This document shows, piece by piece, positions 16,934 through 26,135 of a stretch of DNA of 64,000 nt. Below the pieces are notes generated by a model that saw only the letters and a program-made list of their open reading frames with translations, was not told the DNA's origin and made no database searches. The DNA is taken from positions 1,550,001 through 1,614,000 of the forward strand of contig CBDFLL010000006.1 in NCBI GenBank assembly GCA_965249205.1, written 5' to 3'. Both the position numbers and the translations under genes were made by a program. This DNA comes from JAQBVV01 sp965249205 (lineage in GTDB: Bacteria; Acidobacteriota; Vicinamibacteria; Vicinamibacterales; UBA2999). Each line of letters opens with the position of its first letter. Positions within the stretch are counted from its first letter, which is position 1.

Positions 16934-17481
16934 TACAGGCCGGCACAGCGCCGGATCGGCTCGGCGCGTGGTCGCGTCGTTACGCGGCCTTCGAGGACCT
17001 CGTGACCGGGACCTGCCTGGTCCTGGGCCTGACGCTGATCCTCTACGGCGTGATCATGCGCTACCTCCTCTCCAGCCCGGTCTACTGGGTCGACGAGATC
17101 TCGACGTATCTCGTGGTCTGGGCAGCCATTCTCGGCTGGGCCGTCGCCGAGCGCGACCGGCGCCACATTCGCGTCACACTCCTCTTCGACAGGCTGCAGC
17201 CGCGCGCACGCCGGGCGGCAGAGATCGCAGCGAGCGCGATCAGCGCGGGTTTTTGTCTGATGCTGACCTACATGGCGGTGGTGCTCGAGTTGCGCTACTT
17301 CGCGTCGGGGCAGCTCACGCTCAACACGCAGTCACCACTGTGGATCGTCTACTCGTCGGTGCCTGTGGCCGCGCTCATGCTCGGTGGGCGCTATGTCGTC
17401 AAGTGCGTCGACCTACTTCGCGCGACCCCTGCGACCTCCGGTGCACGCCCGCCTGATCCGACTGACATCGCCTCCCGATGA
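16930..17481 (+). CDS. dctQ: TRAP transporter small membrane subunit
   Basis: The protein has 183 residues starting at a GTG that overlaps the dctP stop (GTGA). Four membrane helices are visible (about 25-48, 57-75, 98-120 and 140-160), with the DctQ signature VYWVDEISTYLVVWAAILGWAVAERDRRHIRV. It pairs with the large subunit to form the secondary, Na+-driven carboxylate importer. Confidence 0.92.
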   Translation: MIQAGTAPDRLGAWSRRYAAFEDLVTGTCLVLGLTLILYGVIMRYLLSSPVYWVDEISTYLVVWAAILGWAVAERDRRHIRVTLLFDRLQPRARRAAEIAASAISAGFCLMLTYMAVVLELRYFASGQLTLNTQSPLWIVYSSVPVAALMLGGRYVVKCVDLLRATPATSGARPPDPTDIASR

Positions 17482-18752
17482 CCCTGGTCGCGTTATTCGG
17501 ACTCTTCGTCGTGCTCCTCCTGCTCGGGGTACCGATTGCGATCGCCCTGGCCCTGGCGAGCATCGGAGTACTGGCCGCCACGACGGACTTCACGCTGTAC
17601 CTGATCGCCCAGCGCATGTTCTCGTCACTCGCCTCCTCCGCGCTCGTCGCAATTCCCGGTTTCGTGCTCGCCGGCGCGATCATGGCGCACGGCGGGATCT
17701 CCCCGCGCATCATCGCGGCGCTGCGCGCGTGGGTCGGGCACCTCCCGGGTGGGCTGTCGCTCGTCACGGTGGCCTCCTGCTCGCTGTTTGCGGCGATGTC
17801 TGGATCGAGCCCGGCAACGGCCGCGGCTGTTGGCGGCACGCTGATCCCGGCGATGGTCGCCAACGGGTACGACAAGCGGTACGCGATGGGCGTCGTGGCG
17901 GCATCAGGTACGCTCGGGATCCTGATTCCGCCGAGCATCACGTTTGTCTTGATCGGTGTCACCAGCGGCGAGTCGATCGGCAGGTTGTTCATGGCGGGCA
18001 TTGTGCCCGGTCTGATCGTTGGCGCGTTACTGGCGCTGGTCGCCATCGTCATGGCCAAGGTCAACGGCTACCGCAGCGAAGCGCGCGCCACGTGGCGGGA
18101 ACGGTGGGTCACCTCGTGGCAGGCGATTCCGGGAGTACTGCTACCCGTGGTCGTGCTGGGCAGCATCTACGGCGGGATCACGACGCCCACCGAGGCCGCG
18201 GTCCTGTCGGTCTTCTACGCGCTGGCAGTCGCCATCTTCGTGTACCGCGAAATGAACTGGGCGACCATGCGGATCGTCATGCGCGAGGCGATTGGCCTGA
18301 CGTCGATGATCTTCCTCATCATCCCGGCGGCCATGACGTTCGCCATGTACCTGACGAGTGAGCAGGTGCCGCAGCACGTCGCCGAGTGGGTCGGTAGCCA
18401 GGGTCTTGGTGTGGCGGGATTCTGGATGGTCGTGATGGCGATGTTCTTCGTGATGGGCACCTTTCTCGATGCCGTTGCAATCGTGCTCATCATGCTGCCG
18501 ATTCTCTTGCCGATCATCCAGGCGCTCGACATCAACCTCGTGCACTTCGCCGTGGCGATGGTCATCAACATGGAGATCGCGATGATCACCCCGCCCGTCG
18601 GCCTCAATCTGTTTGTCGTGTCCGGCGTCTCGAACGCGCCGCTCGGCGACGCGGTTCGTGGCGTGATTCCGTTTCTGCTCGTCATGATCGTTGGGCTCTT
18701 CCTGATCGTGCTCTTCCCGAGCCTGAGCCTGCTGCTGGCGAATCGCGTCTGA
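17478..18752 (+). CDS. dctM: TRAP transporter large permease subunit
   Basis: The protein has 424 residues and starts in an ATGA overlap with the DctQ gene. Around eleven or twelve membrane helices are present, with the DctM hallmarks ALVAIPGFVLAGAIMAHGGISPRII, MSGSSPATAAAVGGTLIPAM, GTLGILIPPSITFVLIG and the C-terminal MEIAMITPPVGLNLFVVSGV. It forms the elevator-type transport domain. Tight coupling of the three genes implies balanced translation. Confidence 0.94.
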   Translation: MTLVALFGLFVVLLLLGVPIAIALALASIGVLAATTDFTLYLIAQRMFSSLASSALVAIPGFVLAGAIMAHGGISPRIIAALRAWVGHLPGGLSLVTVASCSLFAAMSGSSPATAAAVGGTLIPAMVANGYDKRYAMGVVAASGTLGILIPPSITFVLIGVTSGESIGRLFMAGIVPGLIVGALLALVAIVMAKVNGYRSEARATWRERWVTSWQAIPGVLLPVVVLGSIYGGITTPTEAAVLSVFYALAVAIFVYREMNWATMRIVMREAIGLTSMIFLIIPAAMTFAMYLTSEQVPQHVAEWVGSQGLGVAGFWMVVMAMFFVMGTFLDAVAIVLIMLPILLPIIQALDINLVHFAVAMVINMEIAMITPPVGLNLFVVSGVSNAPLGDAVRGVIPFLLVMIVGLFLIVLFPSLSLLLANRV

Positions 18753-18893
18753 ACCTGGTACATCCGTCGCCGGTCTTCCCTCACGGTCCGCAAGCCGGGT
18801 TATGATCGGCTCGCTGAAAAGCGCCTTAGCCGTCCACCAATCTGCGATCCGGTCGGGTACGCGCAGTCATCGGCGAGGATCCCGTTCGTTTCG

Positions 18894-20084
18894 ATGCCTG
18901 CGAGTAAACACCTTATGAAGATCGACAACATCACAGCGACGCTGCACCGGCACGAGATCGACCTGCCCGGCATCGGGGAATCGATCGAAAGCCGCATGTT
19001 CGTCTTTGTCGAAGTCGAGACCGACGACGGCATGAAAGGCTTCGGAATCACGGGGTCGATTTTGCCGTGGGCGATCATCGCCTGCATCGAGAACCATCTG
19101 GCGCCCGCGCTCAAGGGCCGCGATGTGCTCCACACCGAGGACATCCACTCGCACGTGTGGAGGAAGCTCAATAGCCGTGCGTATACAGGTGTGGTGTCCA
19201 ATGCGCTCTCGGCGATCGATATCGCGCTCTGGGACATCCGCGGCAAGAAGGAGGACCGTTCGATTCACGAGCTGCTCGGCGGTTTCCGGAACTGGGCGCC
19301 GACCTACGCCACCTTCGGGTACCCGTTCTTCGACGAGGTGCAGCTGGCTGAGTACGCGAAGAAATTCATCGCCGATGGCCATCGCATGCTGAAGATGGTC
19401 GTCGGCGGGGAGCCGACCCGGACGTGGAAAGATGATATTCGCCGCGTGCAGGCGGCCCGCGACGCCGCCGGCCCGGACATCGAACTGATGATCGACGCCA
19501 ACTGCTGGTTCAACCCCCACGAGGCGCGGCTCCTGGCTCGCGGCGTTGAAGAGTGCAATCTGCTGTGGTTCGAGGAACCGATCCAGCAGAACGACGCGCG
19601 GGCGCTTGCCGACTTCCGCGGGAAGACGTCGATTCCGGTGGCCGCGGGCCAAATGGAAGGCCATCGCTGGCGCTATCGCGAGCTGATCGTGCACCATGCG
19701 GTCGACGTGATCCAGCCGAATGTGCTCTACAACGGCGGCTTCACCGAAACCCTCAAGGTTGCTCATATGGCCCAGGCGTTCAATTTGCCGATGTCCAACG
19801 GGGGCGGCTGGCCGATCTTCAACATGCACCATCTCTGCGGCCTCATGAACGGCGGCCCGGTCGAGTTCCATTACGGCATGTGGCAGACAGGCAAGCACTT
19901 CTTCCATGGGACCCCGGATCCCGTTGACGGCGTGCTGACGATCTCCGGTGAGCCGGGCCTGGGCTTTACGCCGAACTACGAGGCGCTTCGCGACACCAGG
20001 ATCACCGACCCGGCCAAGAGCTTGTTCGAGGGCCGCGACAGCCACGGGTATCTGCTTCGCGACACGATCGCGAATCGGTCGTAA
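18894..20084 (+). CDS. mandelate racemase/enolase-superfamily dehydratase (first copy)
   Basis: The start is either the ATG at 18894 (396 residues) or the one at 18915 (MKIDNITATLHRHEI); neither has a strong ribosome site. The capping domain and barrel are typical. Numbered from 18915, metal ligands are Asp194 (LMIDANCWFN), Glu220 (LWFEEP) and Glu248 (AGQMEGH). The barrel Lys segment reads RMLKMVVGG, so only one Lys of the usual KxK is present. Family members dehydrate acid sugars to 2-keto-3-deoxy acids. It lies between a TRAP operon and a TTT operon on the same strand, suggesting an imported hydroxy acid as substrate. Confidence 0.85.
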   Translation: MPASKHLMKIDNITATLHRHEIDLPGIGESIESRMFVFVEVETDDGMKGFGITGSILPWAIIACIENHLAPALKGRDVLHTEDIHSHVWRKLNSRAYTGVVSNALSAIDIALWDIRGKKEDRSIHELLGGFRNWAPTYATFGYPFFDEVQLAEYAKKFIADGHRMLKMVVGGEPTRTWKDDIRRVQAARDAAGPDIELMIDANCWFNPHEARLLARGVEECNLLWFEEPIQQNDARALADFRGKTSIPVAAGQMEGHRWRYRELIVHHAVDVIQPNVLYNGGFTETLKVAHMAQAFNLPMSNGGGWPIFNMHHLCGLMNGGPVEFHYGMWQTGKHFFHGTPDPVDGVLTISGEPGLGFTPNYEALRDTRITDPAKSLFEGRDSHGYLLRDTIANRS

Positions 20085-20110
20085 ATCACATTCGTTCCGG
20101 GGGCACTACA

Positions 20111-21124
20111 ATGGGCCGCATGATCACACATCGTCTCCTGTCGCCGGTCACGGCGATCACTGCCGTCGCGCTCGTCGCACTCGGTCTCGGAGTCCAGGGG
20201 TGTGGCGGAGCCGAAGAGGGAACCGGCTCCGGTTTCGATGCCTCGTCCTACCCGGACCAAGACATCACGATCGTCGTGCCCTTCGGGGCCGGCGGCGGAA
20301 GCGACATCCTCAGCCGCACGATCGCGAGCGTCATTCAGGAACTCGATCTCGTGCCGGTCGAGATCGTGATTGAGAATCGCACGGGGGGCAGCGGCGCCAT
20401 CGGCTACGACTACGTCGCCAAACAGGCCGGTAATCCATACATGCTGGCGAGTCTGAGTGTCAGCTTCTTCACGACGCCGCTGCTGGGCGCCTCGCCGGTG
20501 AACTACAACGACTTCACACCGATTGCCGCCATTGCCATGTCGCCGTACATCATGGCGGTTCGAGCCGAGTCACCTATCCAGTCGATCGACGATGTCAAGG
20601 CAGCCACGCGGCTCACGACCGGCACGACCGGCGTGGCCTCGGACGCCGCGCTGCTTGCCAATATGCTCCAGAACCAAAGTGGGGTGACCATCGACGCCGT
20701 ACCCTTCGATGGCGAGGGAGAAATCATGGCCGGCATGCTGGGCGGGCATCTGGATTTCATCTTCGGCAACCCGGTGGAGATTCTGCCGAACATCCAGGCC
20801 GGGACCTTGCGAGCCATTGCGGTCAGCACCGGCGAGCGCCTGCAGACGCTGCCCGACGTCCCTTCCTTCAATGAACTCGGCTTCGACATCGAGCATGCGC
20901 AGGTGCGGGGAGTGCTCATGCCGCTGGAGATGCCGGCGGAGGTCGTGGCCTATTGGGAGGACATCCTGCGGCAGGTCGCCACCAGCGACGCGTGGAACCG
21001 AGCCTACCTCGACCGGTTCAAGGAGGAGCCTCGTTTCGCGGAGGGTGAGGAGTTCGCTCAGATTATCGAGGACACCAACGATCTCTACTCGGACATCCTG
21101 ACCGAGCTGGGCCTGCTCCAGTAA
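20111..21124 (+). CDS. tctC: tripartite tricarboxylate transporter binding protein
   Basis: The protein has 337 residues with a lipoprotein-like signal ending VQGCGG. Bug/TctC signatures are DITIVVPFGAGGGSDILSRTIA, VIENRTGGSGAIGYDYVAKQ, LTTGTTGVASDAALLANML and VPFDGEGEIMAGMLGGHLDFIFGNPVE. A G-rich site lies seven bases before the ATG. It begins 26 bp after the dehydratase gene, so both may share a transcript, and it is followed by TctB and TctA. It captures carboxylates in the periplasm. Confidence 0.92.
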   Translation: MGRMITHRLLSPVTAITAVALVALGLGVQGCGGAEEGTGSGFDASSYPDQDITIVVPFGAGGGSDILSRTIASVIQELDLVPVEIVIENRTGGSGAIGYDYVAKQAGNPYMLASLSVSFFTTPLLGASPVNYNDFTPIAAIAMSPYIMAVRAESPIQSIDDVKAATRLTTGTTGVASDAALLANMLQNQSGVTIDAVPFDGEGEIMAGMLGGHLDFIFGNPVEILPNIQAGTLRAIAVSTGERLQTLPDVPSFNELGFDIEHAQVRGVLMPLEMPAEVVAYWEDILRQVATSDAWNRAYLDRFKEEPRFAEGEEFAQIIEDTNDLYSDILTELGLLQ

Positions 21125-21146
21125 CAGCGCCTTCGGCCGAGCAGCC

Positions 21147-21614
21147 ATGGCAACCAAGACGCTCGACAGAATATTCGCCGCCGGCACCGGCGTCCTTGGC
21201 ATCTACGTTGTCTGGAACGCGCTCAACTACGGATACATGCGCGGCGTGGTCCCTGGGGCGGGGTTTTTTCCGTTCTGGGTCGGTGTAGGGTTAATCGGGC
21301 TCAGCATCGTGAACCTCCTGCGAAGTGTGCGCGGCATCGAGGTCCTCGACGCTGCCTTCGACCTGGCAGGATCGCTGAAGGCGCTGGGGATCGTCGTGGT
21401 CACCGTCGCCTTCATCCTCACGGCTCCCTTTTTTGGGCTGCTTCTCGGCAGCGGCCTCTTCATTCTCGCCACCGCGTTCGTGATCCGTCCTCGCTGGACC
21501 GCCGGGTTCGCCTCCAGAATCGTGGCCATCGCCATCGTCTTCCCCATCTTCTGTCACATCCTGTTCGCGGTGTATCTGAGGGTGCCTCTGGTGCAAGGCG
21601 TCTTCGGATTTTGA
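21147..21614 (+). CDS. tctB: tripartite tricarboxylate transporter TctB-type subunit
   Basis: The protein has 155 residues with about four membrane helices, and GVVPGAGFFPFWVGVGLIGLSIVNLL is the conserved TctB segment. It starts 22 bp after tctC. The usual direct junction to tctA is broken here by 270 bp containing palindromic repeats. Confidence 0.88.
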   Translation: MATKTLDRIFAAGTGVLGIYVVWNALNYGYMRGVVPGAGFFPFWVGVGLIGLSIVNLLRSVRGIEVLDAAFDLAGSLKALGIVVVTVAFILTAPFFGLLLGSGLFILATAFVIRPRWTAGFASRIVAIAIVFPIFCHILFAVYLRVPLVQGVFGF

Positions 21615-21719
21615 GGCCGTAGCAGCCCGTGTTGGAAGTCAGCCGGCATTCGACAAGCGATGCATCCTCGCGGTCTGCGTTGCTCCTCCCTCAAATACAG
21701 GCGGTATTCTCGGTTCTCA

Positions 21720-21812
21720 GCGCGGATTTCATGAGCAGGCGCCAGGTACGAGTGAAATCCGCGTTAGTCGTCGCGCCTTGTCCGCGAGCGCGGATTCCTG
21801 AAAACTCCGCGC
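21720..21812. repeat. palindromic repeats between tctB and tctA
   Basis: Arms GCGCGGATTTCA (21720-21731) and TGAAATCCGCG (21753-21763) form a 44-bp palindrome. A second, shorter inverted repeat follows (GCGCGGA 21788-21794 with TCCGCGC 21806-21812). The segment CAGGTACGAGTGAAATCCGC at 21743 recurs with one mismatch at 33111 and, inverted, at 59943-59964. The 270-bp gap (21615-21884) holds no gene that I can see; a transcript hairpin here could alter the tctB:tctA ratio. Confidence 0.7.
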
Positions 21813-21884
21813 GAGGCGCCTCGCTCGTCTCGGTGGCGCGCCCGACTTTCAACACGGACTGCTAGCCTCCCCTCACGAAACAAC

Positions 21885-23384
21885 GTGCTGGACGCATTTG
21901 CCCTGCTTGGTGACGGTATCTGGCAGGCGACGGCACCACAGCTGCTCGCCGCGACGCTGACCGGAGTTGTCATCGGGCTCATCGTTGGCGCGCTTCCCGG
22001 CCTCGGCCCCACGGCCGGCGTCGCCATCATGCTGCCTGTTGCGGTCGGATTTGGCGGGACCGCGGCGATAGCCGCTCTGGCGGGGATCTATTACGGCGCC
22101 ATGTTCGGTGGCGCGGTCACGTCCATCCTGCTCGGTATCCCCGGTGACGCCCCGTCTGTCATGACGGTCATCGACGGCCACGCGCTGGCCAAGCGAGGCC
22201 AGGCGGGGCGGGCGCTCGGCATGAGCGTTTATGCGTCGTTCCTCGGTGGGGCCATCGGTCTCGTGCTGCTCGTGGCGCTTGCCACACCCGTCGCGCGGGC
22301 CGCGTTGGCCTTCGGGCCGACGGAAATGACGGCACTCATGTGCTTCGCGCTCTCGTTTGTCACAGTGCTCGGTGGCCGGAACCTGATAAAAGGCTTCACG
22401 GCCCTCCTGATCGGCGTGTGGCTGGGCATGATCGGTCTCGATCCGATCGTCGGTCCAGCGCGCTATACGTTCGGCTTTATCGAGTTGTTCCAGGGTGTCG
22501 ATTTCCCCATCGTGGCCGTCGGGCTCTTCGGCCTGTCTGAAATGTTCCTCAGTCTGTCGCGGCACGTTAGCGGGCGAGCCGAAAGGCCCAGCCTTCGCTC
22601 TTTGCTGCCGAACATGCCCGACTTGATCAAGTCCCGGTGGGTGCTCGTCTGGAGCGCGGTGTCCGGCTTCTTCGTCGGCGTCCTGCCAGGGTTGGGCGGG
22701 ACGGCCGCGACGATGCTGACCTACGCGATGGCCAAGAAGTCATCGCGGAACCCGGATGAGTTCGGCCAGGGGGCGATTCAAGGAGTCGCGGCGCCGGAGG
22801 CTGCCAACAACGGTGCCTCCTACGGCGCGATGATCCCGCTGTTCACGCTGGGCATTCCGGGGTCCGCGACCACGGCGGTCCTGTTCGGCGGTTTGTTGAT
22901 GATCGGGCTGCAACCGGGGCCGCGGCTCTTCGTGGACAACGCCGACTTTGTCTGGACGGTCTTCGGCACGTTCTGGATCGGGAACCTCATGCTCGTCGTG
23001 CTGACGTCGCTCCTGATCCCGTTCCTCGCCAGGATCGTCTTTGTGTCCACCGCGTTTCTGTACCCGATCGTGTTCGGACTCGTCGCCTTCGGTGTCTACT
23101 CGATCAACTACTCGATGGGCGACGTGACGATCGCGCTCATCGCGGGCATCGTCGGCTACATCATGCTGAAGCTTGACTACGCGCCGGTGCCGCTGGTGTT
23201 GGGACTCGTGCTCGGGCCGCTCGTCGAGCGCGGCATGCGACGCACGCTCATCCTGTCGGAAGGCGATCTCTCTGTCTTTACCGAGCGACCGATCGCGCTG
23301 ACGTTCCTGCTGCTGACGGTCGCCGTCATCGTGGCGCCCGCCATCGTCAGACGCTTCAGGCCTGTCGCACCTCCGTCAATTTAG
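21885..23384 (+). CDS. tctA: tripartite tricarboxylate transporter large permease
   Basis: The protein has 499 residues from a GTG with no clear ribosome site. TctA signatures are VVIGLIVGALPGLGPTAGVAIMLPVAVGFG, YYGAMFGGAVTSILLGIPGDAPSVMTVIDGH and, in the second half, GFFVGVLPGLGGTAATMLTYAMAKKSS...GVAAPEAANNGASYGAMIPLFTLGIPGSATTAVL, giving the internal duplication of the family. About twelve membrane helices. With tctB and tctC it imports a carboxylate, probably Na+-coupled. Confidence 0.93.
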   Translation: MLDAFALLGDGIWQATAPQLLAATLTGVVIGLIVGALPGLGPTAGVAIMLPVAVGFGGTAAIAALAGIYYGAMFGGAVTSILLGIPGDAPSVMTVIDGHALAKRGQAGRALGMSVYASFLGGAIGLVLLVALATPVARAALAFGPTEMTALMCFALSFVTVLGGRNLIKGFTALLIGVWLGMIGLDPIVGPARYTFGFIELFQGVDFPIVAVGLFGLSEMFLSLSRHVSGRAERPSLRSLLPNMPDLIKSRWVLVWSAVSGFFVGVLPGLGGTAATMLTYAMAKKSSRNPDEFGQGAIQGVAAPEAANNGASYGAMIPLFTLGIPGSATTAVLFGGLLMIGLQPGPRLFVDNADFVWTVFGTFWIGNLMLVVLTSLLIPFLARIVFVSTAFLYPIVFGLVAFGVYSINYSMGDVTIALIAGIVGYIMLKLDYAPVPLVLGLVLGPLVERGMRRTLILSEGDLSVFTERPIALTFLLLTVAVIVAPAIVRRFRPVAPPSI

Positions 23385-23406
23385 CGTCTAACGCCCGGCA
23401 GCCACT

Positions 23407-23540
23407 AGCATAGCTGCCGGAGCCGGTTTGCAGAGGACGTGCCGCGCCTCATGGCCGGCAACACATCTAGGCACGAATGGGCTTGTCCGCGGACTTCCGC
23501 GGTCAGGACGCGCCTGGGGGCTGTGAAACCGGTTCCAGCT
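23407..23540 (-). repeat. dispersed repeat family B, copy in reverse orientation
   Basis: Read on the minus strand this segment matches 62566-62700 along most of its length (for example GTCCGCGGAC, CCCATTCGTGCC, AGATGTGT, ATGAGGCGCGGCAC, GCAAACCGGCTCC). It also shares its core with 29168-29250. The left edge is a CTAG (23405-23408). It separates the convergent tctA and ilvD-type genes. Confidence 0.65.
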
Positions 23541-25233
23541 ACCGCGGCTGCCGCAGGAAGTCGAAGTCGCATCCGAGTTCCGGTCCGAGCACGTGCTGCG
23601 CGTACAACCGGGCGTAGCCTCGAACTGGCTGCGGCTTCGGCGGAGCCATGTCGTGGCGCCGGCTTTCCAGTTCCTGTTCTGTCAGCAGCACGTCCACCGT
23701 TCGCGCCTTCACGCTGACACGAATCCTGTCGCCCGAGCGGACGAGTCCGAGTGGACCGCCGGTCGCGCATTCGGGCGACGCGTGCAGGATCACGGTACCG
23801 AACGCTGTGCCGCTCATGCGGGCGTCGGAGATCCGGACCATGTCCTTGACACCGGCCCGGGCTAGCTTCGCGGGGATCGGCAGATACCCAGCTTCGGGCA
23901 TGCCGGCACCGATTGGACCCGCATGCTGCAAGACCAGCACGTCGTCGGGTTGCACGTCCAGATTCGGATCATCGATCCTGGCGGACAGATCTTCGAGGTT
24001 CTCGAACACGACCGCGCGCCCGACGTGTTCGAACAGGCGGGCGTCGGCTGCGGCGCACTTGAGAATCGACCCGTTCGGTGCAAGGTTGCCGAACAGCGCC
24101 ACGAGGCTCCCGGTGCCGTGAAACGGTTCGCTGGTTGGTCGGATCACGGCAGGGTCGACAAACCTCGGTCGATGCTGCAGGCGTTGCTCCAGCGTCTGCC
24201 CGGTGACATCACGACACTCCAGGTGCAGGAGGGGCTTGAGTTCATCGAGCACCGCACCTACGCCGCCGGCGGCATGGAGATCTTCCATGTAGTGCTCGCC
24301 CGTGGGTTTGAGATTCACGAGAACCGGTGTGGACTCGCTTGTCGCGTTCAGATGGCGCAGGTCGATCGTAAGGCCGACGCGGCCCGCAATCGCGGCCAGG
24401 TGAATGATGGCGTTGGTCGATCCACCGATCGCGACCAGAACCCTGAGCGCGTTGTCGAGCGACTGACGCGTGACGAGCGTGCCTGGGGCAGTACCGGATT
24501 CGGCCAGTCGTATCGCCTCGACACCGGTGGCCTCGGCCATTCGCAGGCGATCGGCGTGCACAGCCGGGACCGCGGCGCTACCCGGCAAACAGAGTCCGAG
24601 CACCTCCGACAGGCAGGCCATCGTGCTCGCCGTGCCCATCACGGCACAGGTGCCCGCCGTCACCGCGAGATTGTCCTCAACGATGCCGATTTCCCCATCC
24701 GCCATATCGCCGGCGCGGTGCCGAGCCCAGAATCGTCGGCAGTCGGTGCAGGCGCCGAGTCGTTCGCCCCTGTACCGGCCGGTCATCATGGGCCCGACGA
24801 CGAGCTGAATCGCCGGGACCCCCGCTGAGATGGCGCCCATCAGCTGTGCGGGCCCCGTCTTGTCGCATCCGCCGACGAGTACCACTGCGCTCATCGGTTG
24901 CGCCCGAATCATTTCCTCGACGTCCATCGCCATCAGATTGCGGAAGACGAAGCTCGTCGGGCTGAGGAAGACCTCGCCCAGCGAGATGGTGGGGAACTCG
25001 ATGGGTAATCCGCCCGCACCCAGCACGCCGCGTTTAACGGCGTCAACCAGGTCGGGGACCGAACGATGGCAATTGTTGAAGCCGCTGGCGCTGGTGGCGA
25101 TGCCGATGATGGGGCGATCGAGCATCTCCTTCGAGTACCCCATCGACTTGGCGAATGAGCGGCGCAGGTACGCGGCGAATTCCGGGTCGCCGTAGTTGGT
25201 CAGCCCCTTGGTCAACCCGCGTCGTCCGCTCAT
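23539..25233 (-). CDS. ilvD: IlvD/Edd-family dehydratase, probably a sugar-acid dehydratase
   Basis: The ATG at 25233 gives 564 residues. Likely iron-sulfur ligands are Cys55 (GFNNCHRSVPDL), Cys123 (GGCDKTGPA) and Cys196 (GTCAVMGTASTM). Other family blocks are FHGTGSLVALFGNLAPNGSILK, GMPEAGYLPIPAKL, RISDARMSGTAFGTVILHASPE and GPLGLVRSGDRI. IlvD proteins dehydrate 2,3-dihydroxy acids. The absence of other branched-chain amino acid genes, and the neighbouring dehydrogenase and enolase-type dehydratase, favour an aldonate over dihydroxyisovalerate. The start overlaps the upstream stop (ATGA), so the three genes form a coupled operon. Confidence 0.85.
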   Translation of the reverse strand: MSGRRGLTKGLTNYGDPEFAAYLRRSFAKSMGYSKEMLDRPIIGIATSASGFNNCHRSVPDLVDAVKRGVLGAGGLPIEFPTISLGEVFLSPTSFVFRNLMAMDVEEMIRAQPMSAVVLVGGCDKTGPAQLMGAISAGVPAIQLVVGPMMTGRYRGERLGACTDCRRFWARHRAGDMADGEIGIVEDNLAVTAGTCAVMGTASTMACLSEVLGLCLPGSAAVPAVHADRLRMAEATGVEAIRLAESGTAPGTLVTRQSLDNALRVLVAIGGSTNAIIHLAAIAGRVGLTIDLRHLNATSESTPVLVNLKPTGEHYMEDLHAAGGVGAVLDELKPLLHLECRDVTGQTLEQRLQHRPRFVDPAVIRPTSEPFHGTGSLVALFGNLAPNGSILKCAAADARLFEHVGRAVVFENLEDLSARIDDPNLDVQPDDVLVLQHAGPIGAGMPEAGYLPIPAKLARAGVKDMVRISDARMSGTAFGTVILHASPECATGGPLGLVRSGDRIRVSVKARTVDVLLTEQELESRRHDMAPPKPQPVRGYARLYAQHVLGPELGCDFDFLRQPR

Positions 25234-26135
25234 CGTGCGCCCTCTCCGCCCGATGACCCGTTCCCCTCGTCCGCCTGCGCCTCGCGTTCGAGGAAGTCGA
25301 GCAGGCGCTGCAGGCGCTGGTTGGCCCGGCGCTGCATGTCGGCCACGTCCTGGCCGCCCCACTCGTAGAAACCCTTGCCGCTGCGAACGCCGATATCGCC
25401 ACGCGCGACCATGTCCTGCAGCAACGGCGACGGGATGCCGGTGTGAGACAGCGACGGCACGATGGAGCGCTGTGCCTGCGCGTGCATCCCGAGTCCGGCC
25501 ATGTCCTTCTGTTCGAGCAGACCGGTGACGCACAGACGGGGACCCAGGAGCCGCTTGGCAACGCTGTCGATCATCTCCGGTGTGGCAATGCCATCGGCAA
25601 GCAGGTGATACGCCTCGTGCAGAATCGAATACTGCAGCCGGTTGATCAGATAGCCCGTCACGGCTCGCTGGAGAACAATCGGCTCCCGCCCCGCCTGTGT
25701 AACCGCCGCGACGGCTGTTGTGACCGCATCCTCTTCCGTTCTCTCCCCGCGAACGACCTCGATCATCGGAAAGACGTCGGCGGGCATGAAGAAGTGCATT
25801 GCCAGGAATCGTTGCGGATAGTGCAGCGGTGCGGCCAGTTCGTCCAGCGGCAGACCGGATGTGTTGGTGGCCAGGACCGGGCGCCCCTCGTACAGCCGTT
25901 CGATGTCTGCGTAGACCGCCTGTTTGACATCGCGCTCCTCGAAGACCGCTTCGATGACGAGCTCAGGGACGGGAGCTGACGGCGCCTGATGGACGACGGT
26001 GACACCGGGATGCGAAAAGCTGATGTCCCGTGGTTCGACGAGCGTGACATCGATCCCAACACCCGAGAAGAGTCGGGCGATGCCCTGTCCCATCACACCG
26101 CCGCCCACGATCATGAGCGATGTGCAGCGCGACAT
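25230..26135 (-). CDS. 3-hydroxyacyl-CoA dehydrogenase-family oxidoreductase (L-gulonate dehydrogenase-like)
   Basis: The protein has 301 residues. The N-terminal Rossmann domain begins MIVGGGVMGQGIARLFSGVGIDVTLVE. The catalytic His lies in AMHFFMPADVFPMIEVVRG, and the helical C-terminal domain contains TGYLINRLQYSILHEAYHLLADG and GIGVRSGKGFYEW-like closing motifs. Family members oxidise 3-hydroxyacyl-CoAs or free 3-hydroxy acids such as L-gulonate. With sugar-acid dehydratases on both sides and no thiolase or CoA ligase, a free hydroxy acid is more likely. TGATG (upstream) and ATGA (downstream) overlaps show translational coupling. Confidence 0.85.
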   Translation of the reverse strand: MSRCTSLMIVGGGVMGQGIARLFSGVGIDVTLVEPRDISFSHPGVTVVHQAPSAPVPELVIEAVFEERDVKQAVYADIERLYEGRPVLATNTSGLPLDELAAPLHYPQRFLAMHFFMPADVFPMIEVVRGERTEEDAVTTAVAAVTQAGREPIVLQRAVTGYLINRLQYSILHEAYHLLADGIATPEMIDSVAKRLLGPRLCVTGLLEQKDMAGLGMHAQAQRSIVPSLSHTGIPSPLLQDMVARGDIGVRSGKGFYEWGGQDVADMQRRANQRLQRLLDFLEREAQADEGNGSSGGEGAR

